Shown here: one piece after another, positions 1-9,636 of the stretch
How the letters are laid out: each line of letters opens with the position of its first letter
Numbering within the stretch: position 1 is the stretch's first letter
Assembly: GCA_036872755.1 (NCBI GenBank)
Contig: JAVHNS010000003.1
Coordinates: 2,480,001 to 2,544,000 of the forward strand
From: Orbilia blumenaviensis
Lineage: Eukaryota; Ascomycota; Orbiliomycetes; Orbiliales; Orbiliaceae
Length of the DNA: 64,000 nt
Reading direction: 5' to 3'
Position numbers and translations under genes: made by a program
The notes under the pieces: model-generated
The model's database searches: none
What the model saw: only the letters and a program-made list of their open reading frames with translations
Told to the model about the DNA's origin: nothing

Positions 1-739
1 AGTGCATACTTACCTAGCACTCGGGGAAGGACGTGTATGTGTGTGCGTGCGTGCTGCTTGGTACCTATCTTCTCTTGCTAGAGTAGCAATGAATGACTGA
101 CCAGAGAGAACAAGAAAGAAACGGGGAGCAAATTTAAAAAGAGTGGGTGGGCGCCCAATAAATACCTAGTTCGAGTTCTGCACACGCAACGATGATAAAC
201 CTCAGGCTAACCTGCAACCCAAAAAATCAAGCATAAAAAAGCACACGCTCGGCGGGAAACCTGTTTAGCCTGCTGGGGATCGACGATCACCGACAATCAA
301 GGAACGACGTCGCAACACGCGGGGCCATTCCCAGTGCAACCGCCTCTGGAATCTCTCGTCCTCGCACGCCCTATACCCCCCTCCCCGGCACCCATTGCCT
401 AGTCCAAGGCAACGGCCTCGTACCTGCTGCATCCATCCGTATACCACCATACTACATACGTCCGCACATCCACCCATACATACTTCATACTTTGATACTT
501 CGTGCTTCATACTTCACACACAGACTTACCTACATACCCGCTTACATACATACATACATACCTACTTACTTACTTGATACGTACATACCTACTTCCTTGC
601 TTCCTTGCTTTCACACACTTACCTGTATACTTTTCACCTCAACTTACCACTTTGCATCCCACCTGCCCGGAGTGGAGACGCTTCCCACCATCTCCTCCCA
701 GTGTGCCTGCCCTGCTCTGTCACCCCCATCCTAACACTC

Positions 740-791
740 TGCCCCGTTTCTGCCCCCGTTTCTGCCCCCGTTTCTGCCCCCGTTTCTGCCC
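740..791. repeat. 12-nt tandem repeat, about 4.5 units
   Basis: The unit TGCCCCCGTTTC is repeated head to tail, with the first unit one C short. It lies about 390 bp upstream of the CP2 factor start. Confidence 0.9.
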
Positions 792-838
792 TACCTGTAT
801 GAGCTTGATCGTGAGCCTGTGCGTGAGTGTGTGAGCAA

Positions 839-920
839 GCGTGTGTATGTGCGTGTGTGTGTGTGGGTGTGTGTGTCTGTGAATGAGAAGGACCTTGTGT
901 GTGTGTGTGTGTGTGTGCGC
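839..920. repeat. Interrupted GT microsatellite
   Basis: Two GT-rich runs (about 839-880 and 896-918) are separated by a short unique stretch. The frames read on the minus strand here (TH repeats) are artefacts of the microsatellite. Confidence 0.85.
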
Positions 921-1178
921 GTATGAGAGTGGTACATACATCTCTTACATACGCCCTAACTACGATACATAACATAGCAGACCCAATCTAAGTCGTAACT
1001 AGTCGTGGATGACCACAGTCGGTGCTACATCCATACTTCCTCCCATTCCCCTAACCCCTCCCTCCCCCAGAGTCGAGATCTAATCCCATCCTTCCAAGGA
1101 AATCATCGTTCCATCGCCCACTCCCAATCGATTGGATCTGTCCCTTTAACCCTCTAGCATCCCACCCCCAATTCCGTG

Positions 1179-4044
1179 ATGTTTCGAAACAGGTATGTCT
1201 CCATCGTCCTCAAAACAGCCTGGTTCACTTGCTTTCCCTTTTTCTTTTTCCTGTTCCTGTTCTTGTTTCTCTCACCTTTTTCTTATTCCTCATTTTTTGT
1301 GCCTTGATTTTCCTGTATCCCATCACTCCCTCTCATTCGGAAGAACCTACCCGAGAATTTTCTTCTGGCCTTCTGCATATACCCAGCTTGTAACTGGGGC
1401 AGGAAAGGAATGCCGTCCTTCTGGCTTTTCGAAACCTGTTTAGCCACCCAGATTTCAATCCTTCCCCTCATACTACAAAAAAACACATGCCGCAACTGGC
1501 AACCATCCTAGTTCGCTAGTATACATAGCTCTTCTAGTGCTACCAAACTACCTAGATAGCACCTGTTAACACAGAATTGACAACAGACAATCCTCGCAAA
1601 AGCCCCCAGATGAGCTTTTCGAAAAATTTCGCCTTTCCTTCCCGGATGTTACAAGTACAGCCGGCGAGCAGCTTCAGTCCACCGCCAATGGAATCAATGA
1701 TCTGGATATGAACCCGGCCAGGTCAGTCCCGACGTCTACAACAGTCCCTCCCCTCCCTTCCCCCGTCGCCTGATCAACCACTTAAACCGGGGTAACTAAG
1801 TAACTTATATTCCATTTTTGTTGATCTACAGGTTCGGGCACGAAGATCTTGACCCTACGCCACGTGCAGCGGCAGAGCCGTTCCGATTTACGCCATCCTT
1901 ACTCGATCCGACTTCTGCTGCCTTCGCGGCCTTCGCGAACCAGCCACCTGGGTATTATACCCCAACTCCAGGAAACCCACAGCCCCCTCCATTCTCGGAG
2001 CCAAATGTCGACCTGCAAACTCCAAGCATTGGCATTGGAATTGGTCCCCCAATCACAGCTGCTTCGAATGGGACCCTCATAAACACCACCCAGGGATATA
2101 CTGCTCATGCCATCAACCCACAGCAGTTCCATAACTACCACCCTTTCTTAGCCCCGTCCCTTCATCAAGACTATGCACTTCATAACTTTGACGCGCCAGC
2201 GTCGCCGAAAGGCAGTCCGATGGAGATATCGGGTCGGGAGGAGGAAATGCCCGAGTTCAAACAGGTGTTTAATGCTCCGCAGATGTTGGAAACCCGACAA
2301 CCTGTCCCACACCCAGGAATCGAACAGTAAGTCACATCAAAGCTGCCCAAGGGGAAACATATTTCATTAACCAATACCTAGATTTCGGTTTAATGTGACA
2401 CTAAATGCTCCAACCGCCATGGTCCGGCATCATGACGAAATCCCCGTTACTTACCTAAACAAAGGTCAAGCTTATACTATTAGTATAGTCGACACCTCAC
2501 CCCCTCCTCCCTCTATAAATGGTACTATTCGGTACCGTACTTTCATTAGGATATCCTTCCAGGACGAGGGCCAAAGGCAAAGAGCAGCCACATGCTGGCA
2601 GCTCTGGAAGGAAGGACGGGGTACGAATGAAGCGCACCAGCGGGGAGGGAAGCTGCAGGCTGTAGAATATGTCAGCACATCAATAAATGGCGAAGATGAA
2701 AAGAAACGTGGCCGCATGGATGTCGATACTGCCTCTTTTGACGGGTTTTCAGTCGTATGGACTCCGGCGCCAGGTGCCTTTGAAACAGTTGTCTCTGTCC
2801 GTTTCAATTTTCTCTCGACCGACTTTAGCCATTCCAAAGGTGTCAAAGGAATACCCGTTCGCCTGTGCGCAAAGACTGAGATACTAGCATCCGAGCCACC
2901 ACAGCCCTCGAATGGACAGCCGGAGGTCTGTTATTGCAAAGTCAAGCTATTCCGCGACCATGGAGCCGAACGTAAGCTTGCAAACGACATACTTCATGTC
3001 AAAAAGACCATGGATAAGCTTAAGCAGCAAGCAGATGCTTCAGATGAATCTGGTAGTAGTAAGAAGCGAAAGGATTCTATGGCCAGCAATAAGTCATCGA
3101 ACCTAGAGGGCGGGAAACCCGGGAAGGCGGCTAAGCACAAGCGGACTTGGTCCATATCATCCGCAAGCTCTACAAGCGGAAACAAGATAAATGATGACGA
3201 TATAAACCAGAAAATAAACGCCTTGCAGGACATGTTCACGAGCACGCGCCCCGTTAGTGTTTTATTCCTAAGAGGCGAAGAGCAAGATGACCCGGACTTG
3301 TACCCAGTTCACCTCCCAGGTGAATCGCATGATGGCCTGGATGAAAATTGGATGAGACGACCGTCAGCAGCAAGTATGATGAGCAGTGCGAGTGCATCAT
3401 CCTTTGTCTCTCCCAGCCCAAGCTCGGCATCCCTTCCGAGCCACCACGATTTCCAATCTGGAGAGCAAACCAATCCTGAAAATTTCCGCTCCGTAGGCCA
3501 ACGATTTGCCCCGAGCGAGATAACGAGAGTAAAAACAAACAACGATGCGGGGATACTTGCCGGTTGGATAGAGGCAATAGGGATCGACCCCACCTATGTT
3601 CCGCCGGCTGATCGCCAGCCAAAGCCCGGTAAGTAATATCTCATCCTTGATGACTTTAGTACATAGGACACAGGTTAACGATTAGCAGTTATGTGCATTT
3701 ATGTACTCAATACCATGGCACCCTCTGGGGTCGATCAAAATTACTATAAAGCCGTCTATCTCCGCGAGCGCTCAGAAGCTTGTCTGACAACCCAAATTGC
3801 CATTAAGTGTGGGCTGGATCCCTCCCACATACGGCGTGTAATCAGGGCCGATGCTCGCGGCCTCCACAGCATCGTCGACGATGAAGTTGTCAGAGAGATG
3901 AAAGAAGGGCAGGATATGAAAGTACAGTTTCTTGATATTAGTAACGCAATGCTTTCCCCCCCACAAACGGAGTGGGCCCCGGAAATGAATGAAGAATCCA
4001 AAGACCTATTTGACAAGGGTTGGGAGATGCGGCTTTGTTTTTGA
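1179..4044 (+). CDS. Grainyhead/CP2-type transcription factor
   Basis: Predicted nuclear, sequence-specific DNA-binding protein of 748 aa. Exons: 1179-1192, 1587-1721, 1832-2326, 2382-3628, 3689-4044; all junctions are GT-AG and keep phase. Residues about 1-214 are low-complexity (Pro, Ala, Gln, Asn). The CP2 DNA-binding domain follows from about 216 (RFNVTLNAPTAM, then LNKGQAYTISI) to about 440. A Lys/Arg-rich patch near 440-460 (KKRK, KHKR) looks like a nuclear signal. The last exon (about 631-748) matches the C-terminal ubiquitin-like/dimerisation region of grainyhead proteins (YYKAVYLRERSE) and ends in a family-like hydrophobic tail (MRLCF). The family is known in animals for epidermal genes and in Neurospora (csp-2) for conidial separation; transfer of that role here is inference. 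The start rests on a 14-nt first exon before a 394-nt intron, the least certain part of the model. Confidence 0.86.
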
Positions 4045-4801
4045 TTGCACTTTTTTATTTTATTATTTTTCCCCTTTTTTCTTGGTATTGGTATTGGTAT
4101 TGGTTTTTATTTTCGTACCATTTTCGGTTGTATTTGAGCAGAGTCATTGTAATCGCCCTCACTCTATAGGTGACCATCGGCGAACTAATCCCCATGTCAA
4201 GCACCACGGTCTTCTCAGATTTCTTTTGCTGCGTACCCCCATTCTGCCACGCCCCATTGGCGATATCTTGAAATCCACTTGAACTAGCGCTACCGCCTAT
4301 ATATTTAACGTCCATACATATATGCAGGTTCTTAGAATACCACTGCTGAAGTGCATCCATAATATTTTTCGAGGATTTGTGCGTGGCGGTTTAGACAATC
4401 GACGATGTGACGAGCATGAGTAGGGATACAAAACAAATGAAGGAATGGGCTCGCAGTACTATCATATTTGGAAATTTATAGTTACAAAACCCTAACCAGA
4501 CGCCTTTTCCAACCGAAATACAGATGGAGCAAAGCACCCATAAGCAAAGTATATACCCACAGTTTTTCCAGGAGCAGGCAATCAATCCAAGTTCGGAGAA
4601 CTAGAATACACCTACCCACCCCCCCAAAACGCCAAATCGTCATATACCCACCTATATAGGGGCAGCTCTGTGCAGCATAGCCTTTAGATAACATATCATG
4701 AAATTTAAAGAGAAGGGGGGAACGACTCTATAATACAGCCATTCTACAGACGAGGCGTGCAAACCAGAACAAATTATAATAACCCTTTCAGACTAGAGCG
4801 C
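4045..4801. other. Convergent intergenic region
   Basis: This is 3' flank shared by the CP2 factor (+) and the metalloprotease (-). It is T-rich just after the CP2 stop and contains a short GGTATT array at about 4082-4104. I see no further gene. Short open frames on both strands lack family resemblance and initiation context. Confidence 0.6.
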
Positions 4802-6208
4802 TCAAGAATATAGTATTGTGAAGGAATCCACCCACTAAACCGAAGAAATAATACCATTAGTGGAGCCGAACCTCGGGGGGTGGGGGATAGGATTCCTTAC
4901 CTGCCCAACAGTACCAGACAATCCAGTGATTCTATATCCTCGTGGGGGTATGATTGTGTACCTACAACTTTTTAGTAACCTTTATAAGAACGGAATGTAT
5001 AACATGATTAATTATACATACGGCGAACCACCATTTGGATTACCGAAAAAGGGAGAACGTCGACCGAGAGTTGTCAAAATATCACAGCCATCGATCCAAA
5101 ACCCACTTCTGACCGAAAACCCGAGTAGGGATTCACCCCTCCTCGTATCCAAAGGGAATTCGGAAGTCGAACCCCCTCGGTTTCCGAACAGGGATGTGGA
5201 ACCATCGTCGAACACAAATTCAATCCCATTCAACCTATGTGTTTGGGTTAGGCTCGTGGATATATCTCCAAGGAAAAGACTCGACCTACGCTGAACCCGA
5301 GTGAACACGAATATTGTTTAGGACCCTATTTGTCCCATTTGATAAGATCGCTTCAGTAAGTGTGCCCCCGCCCAAACCTAGTCTCATGCTCTGGTAAGCC
5401 TTTTCGCCCCCAGGCAGCTTGACACAGGTTTGTGCAATTGCCAGGAAGTCTTCGATGTCTAATTTCCCATTGCCGATCGTGAAGACACATAGTTTGATTT
5501 TTTTGGATTTTTCAGTGGGTGCGATTTTAGATAGAATGTCAGGCACCGAAATGCTGAGGTTGCGTTCCACTTTTGGAAATACCTCGCTAACTATTTGTGA
5601 GCATTCGTTCACCCCCAGAAATTATGGACGGACATACTAATAACTTTGTAACGTCCCGTCAATGTATATCTCAACCCAAGCGACGCCAGTCGATGAAACA
5701 ACGACGGCGGCACCTCCTACACCATACACTTGGGGGTTGTCGCCCTCGAATATAAAAGGAGGGTCAGAGGCTGATTTGAAGCACGGGTGGAATCTAAATC
5801 TCAAAATGTCCAACCGGTGCCAATGGCACTCATCTTTAGGCATGCAGAGACTTAATCGGTCCATAAAATCAGCTTGGCGCAAGGTAGTCAAGGGTATAGT
5901 CGATACGTACCGTAGCCCAGGTGATTTTGTTCGCGTGGAATACGATTCCTGTAAGACGAGCCCTATTAGACAATCACCCACCTAGAATATAAAACACAGT
6001 TTGCACATTCATACCCTCGTAACAAAGGATCTATTGAGTCTGATGTAGTCGCGAACCTAAGAATCGACGGAGTGAGCTAGGGTCATTCGTTATAGAATTG
6101 ATATTTTATTCATATACCATGATGCCGGATGGTTGGTGGGGACATCCCAAGGCATGCCCAACCTCGTGAAGGAAGGCTCCAATACCGATACAACAAGCTT
6201 CCCTATTG

Positions 6209-6246
<38 letters not shown>

Positions 6247-7799
6247 CAATTTCGTAAGCAAGGTCCATGACCATAAGGCAAGACCACGTACCAATATGAA
6301 CCTGACTGCCCCGCGTCATTGGCAACAATTCTAGTATCCGTTCTCGTGCAATCGGTGAACTTTGAAGATTAGCTTCAATCACCATTACTATGACTCGATC
6401 AGGGAACATACAGCAGGAACAATGTCTTCTATAAATGTTGGCCAGGAGTGGAGCGAGTGGCTGCCGAAAATTCCCATCTGAATGAGACCAGAACCACCGC
6501 CAAGAGCGGCATGGCCGGTGATGATATTGGATGAGGGATCCCACCTCGAATCAAGAATCAGGACGGCAACGTACTTCTTTTCGAAGGCAGTTTTCGGAGA
6601 AAAATGCTTCTCGACAGCCTTGTAGGCAATATTCCACAGTTCCCCAGTCCGTTTCCCAGCCGAGTTTTGCTGCGCGATCTCAATATCTCGGATTTCAGCA
6701 ACGGTCTTTTCAGATCTGATTACATGAACTCTAGGCACCATCCTGGGCATTTTATCGCGGTGGGAAATCGACTCTGCCGCCCACGTTTCCTCAAACCTAA
6801 AGGTCCTCCGCCCGAACCTATTCTTCGCCATCTCCTCCGCAGTATATGCCTGCCAGAGATATGCTGCCATACGGAACTTCTTGATGGCAGTATCCAGCCC
6901 GTTGCCTTGCGTTCTGATCTTATCCGGGGGACAGTCAAAAACCCCCGGCGAATCGCTCCCCAGGAGGATTACCAAGTGAAGCGGCGGGGCAGCCAAAGGC
7001 ATCATATGAAGGGTCATCTGAGACCTAGCCGGTGGAGATATTCTGGAGCACGTATACTCGAATTGTAATTTATTAGGACCAGGTTCGAGGTAGACCAGGG
7101 CGCGAAAGAATCCATCTGAGACCGGCCAAGATGTGGATGGGAAACTCTCGTGGTGGTGATGGACAACGACCGTCCCGTCCTGCGGTCGATCGGGTGGGCC
7201 GCACTGACCAAACACCAACAATACGGAGGCGAATGCCCAGGAGCCATCGGTGATAGAGAGTATTCGAGGAGCATTTGGTGACGTCGGCAGGACTGTCTGG
7301 GCGGTCGGGATGTTTGGGTTTATCTAGTGACCGACCAAAGGGAGCCAAAGGGGGAGAAAAAAAACGGATTATATTAGGGGGTGGAACGTTAACGAGTTGA
7401 GAATACCGTCGGTTGTAGATTTAGACATACGTATGTGGACTGACGCCTTAACGCCGGAGACTCCAGGTCGTCAGCGGGCGGGTCGGCCTCCAAATGCGGT
7501 TTTGGGGGGACCGGGGGGATGAATTGTTGTGATGATATGGAACCCCTGGCGGAGTCGTTCGAATTCCAGGCGGTACCGGTACCGGTACCGGCCGACACGA
7601 TGGATGGCGAGGAGCCGCTGCTGGGGGGTATCGTTACCCCGCTGACAGCGACAACACTATCATCACCATCATCATCAGAACCAAACCGACGAGGGTCGGA
7701 TAGACTGGCGCGGGAATGTGCCAAGGGAGGGTCCGAAGCGATATCCAAGCTTTGACGGGAGCGTCGTCGAAGATTGGTAAGTTTGAGCTTGCTTAGCAT
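4802..7799 (-). CDS. Zinc metalloprotease (YIL108W/PF12044 type) with C-terminal jacalin-like lectin domain
   Basis: Predicted 776 aa. Exons in transcript order: 7799-7431, 7323-6412, 6359-6292, 6202-6118, 6056-6015, 5948-5911, 5850-5638, 5586-5290, 5234-5022, 4961-4901, 4834-4802; every join keeps phase. The first exon is a Ser/Pro-rich N-terminus without a signal peptide. The fungal metallopeptidase region spans about 125-660 and carries a complete metzincin-type zinc motif near residues 462-472 (HEVGHALGCPH: three His ligands and the catalytic Glu). Residues about 660-776 fit a jacalin-like fold (LNGIEFVFDDG, GFWIDG, GRRSPFFGN, WVDSF). The ATG at 7799 is the first in frame; the open frame upstream starts only with TTG. 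Substrate and cellular role are not established for this family. The gene is convergent with the CP2 factor and divergent from the ABC transporter. The small exons are the main model risk. Confidence 0.85.
6211..6246. repeat. TAT/ATA trinucleotide microsatellite inside an intron
   Basis: Twelve uninterrupted trinucleotide units lie in the intron 6203-6291 of the metalloprotease, immediately before the exon that encodes the zinc-binding motif. The acceptor AG is only about 7 nt beyond the array. Confidence 0.95.
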
Positions 7800-8174
7800 G
7801 GCGACGACGGGACGCAATAGACGTGGATGCTGTGTCGCATATGAAGGCTAGCGGCTGCAGCGTTGGCCTGAGCTAAGGAGGCTTGGTATCCGCGAGGTTG
7901 TTGGACGTAAGGATGGATGGATGGAAGATATGTTGTTGTGTACAAGAGTAACAAAGCAAGTGATGATTGATATAGGTAGGTAGGTATATATAATATGCTT
8001 ACCTACCTGTACTTACCTACTTAGTACTAGGTAGGCTAGGTAGGAGGTAGTTAGCCTAACTAGTACCTACTTTCTACTTATATGTCAGTTATACCGATAG
8101 CAGAGTAGGTACCTAGATACCTATATACAAGTAAGTACCCAGATAGGAGGTACCTAAGTCAGTCAGTAGGTACC

Positions 8175-8240
8175 TAGGTAGGTAAGTAGGTAGGTAGGTA
8201 AGTAGGTAGGTAGGTAGGTAGGTAGGTAGGTAGGTAGGTA
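8175..8240. repeat. TAGG tetranucleotide microsatellite
   Basis: Near-perfect TAGG units, broken by a few TAAG units, form the densest part of a wider TAGG/ACCT-rich zone (7975-8530). Confidence 0.9.
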
Positions 8241-8844
8241 CCTAGTAGGTAGGTGGTGGGTAGGAGGTAAGTAAGTAAAGTGTATTATTACGTAACCCCC
8301 CCCCTATATGTATATATATTAGATGATGTCGTCATAGCTACCTAGGTACCTGCCTCTGAGATGCTATGACGTCGGGCTTGCAGCATGCACTCGGTCAGTA
8401 TCCTAGCACCTATGTAGGTACTTACATACCTAACTACCTACCAACCCAGCCACATCCCGGTCTCAACTCGTAGTTAGTTAAGTACTCTACCTGGGTATCT
8501 ACCTACTTAGCCAAATACCCGGGTAACTAGGTACCTAGATCAGTTATTTACGCCCTCACCACCGAACTTAACTTACAACACAAGCCCCCAAATTGCCGAG
8601 TCACGCGATATCTCCATATCTTACTCCGGCTGCTCTCCCACAGCGAATATGTATAGATAATATACCACTTCGGTGTGTACATGTACATGCCTAAGTAAGT
8701 ACCCAACCACAGGTGCCAAACCTATATCTTATATAGGTAATTATGTTATATATGTACACGCACACATACTTGAAGTATAAAGCAGATTCTGTTCAACTAC
8801 CTATAGTTGAGTAGGTATTACCCACGCACCAGGTCTGGGCTGGC

Positions 8845-8869
8845 GTGTGTGTGTGTGTGTGTGTGTGTG
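8845..8869. repeat. GT dinucleotide microsatellite
   Basis: About twelve uninterrupted GT units in the 5' flank of the ABC transporter, about 770 bp before its start codon. Confidence 0.95.
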
Positions 8870-8997
8870 CATATTTATCACTTCGCACATGCGAGTCCGG
8901 ACGCCGGGCGCCCCATTCGGTCGGATTCGATCACAAGTAAGTTAATTTCAACTTCAATTTCCAAGTTCCAGTTTTGAACTCAATCACATCATATCAT

Positions 8998-9248
8998 CCG
9001 CGGCCCCGAGCCCTTCCAATCAATTGCATCTCTCGGCCGCTTCGTGGTTTGCGGTTGGTCGGCCGCCTTGGATCCCGCGGATTCCATGGTAAACTTAAAA
9101 ACTACCACACCTCAACACATCTCACGCCGCTTTATCAACCAGGAACCAACCAATCACAATTTGCGATGCTAGGGCGAATCCGTACTAACTGCCGCAACAT
9201 TACACCCAAGATGCTTGGAAACCATGACTCGGATCCCTGGACCCGCGG
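8998..9248. promoter_or_regulatory. Three CCGCGG palindromes, candidate zinc-cluster factor sites
   Basis: CCGCGG occurs at 8998-9003, 9075-9080 and 9243-9248, upstream of the ABC transporter start at 9637. Everted CGG half-sites of this form resemble the pleiotropic drug response element TCCGCGGA bound by Zn2Cys6 regulators of PDR transporters in yeast; each site here has at least one mismatch to that octamer. Regulation is inference. Confidence 0.35.
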
Positions 9249-9448
9249 GTTTCTCGCGTTTTTAAATTCCGGTCTCTCGAATCCCGGGTGTCCAAGAAGG
9301 TTAGTAGGTACCTAGGTACTGGGTACCAAGCGCTAAGTATCTACTCGGCAAGTACTTTCTTCTCACGAAAGAAAACCTATAAAATAATTTGTTCAATAAA
9401 ACCCCGTTCACGGTCGGATTGGACAGCCGCAGCTAAGTCTTCTCATTC

Positions 9449-9458
9449 TATATAAATA
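9449..9458 (+). promoter_or_regulatory. Candidate TATA box of the ABC transporter
   Basis: TATATAAATA lies about 180 bp upstream of the ATG at 9637. Position and sequence fit a core promoter. The nearby TA run at about 9468-9480 is an alternative. Confidence 0.4.
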
Positions 9459-9636
9459 CGCTTGAGTATATATATATATGTATCTACGTACATGGTTTCG
9501 GTTTCAACTCAACGCACCCAATACTCAATTATCCAGTGCTCGCAATCTCTAATATTCCGTCGGCCAAACCTTGAGCACGAGAGAAAAGGCTTTGTGATAT
9601 TATAACACGGCCCTTCCCTGCCTTCGTTTTCCAGCA

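Larger units (their letters stand above)
1..1178. other. Upstream intergenic region with simple repeats
   Basis: No coding gene is supported here. Open frames in this stretch are low-complexity by-products of tandem repeats. The region holds CATA and CTTA tetranucleotide runs (about 540-575), a 12-nt tandem repeat (about 740-791) and GT-rich runs (about 839-920). It probably carries the promoter and 5' leader of the CP2 factor that begins at 1179, but no core element is clear. Confidence 0.6.
7800..9636. promoter_or_regulatory. Divergent intergenic region with TAGG/ACCT repeats
   Basis: This separates the starts of the metalloprotease (-) and the ABC transporter (+), so it should hold both promoters. 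About 7975-8530 is saturated with TAGG, ACCT and the palindrome TAGGTACCTA, including a TAGG array at about 8175-8240. A GT run sits at 8845-8869. The open frame at 8974-9315 shows no domain or homology I recognise and is rejected as a gene. Confidence 0.7.

Noticed and set aside
634..975. Minus-strand frame of Thr-His repeats
   Set aside because: Direct translation of a GT microsatellite.
4860..5294. 144-codon plus-strand frame
   Set aside because: It is antisense to the jacalin-domain exons of the metalloprotease, which have clear family similarity.
5286..5612. Metalloprotease ending at a stop near 5286
   Set aside because: A GT-AG intron at 5289-5235 removes this stop and joins the jacalin-like region in frame, matching the family architecture.
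8974..9315. 113-codon plus-strand frame upstream of the ABC transporter
   Set aside because: No recognisable domain, and it overlaps the probable promoter; chance frame in a GC-normal stretch.
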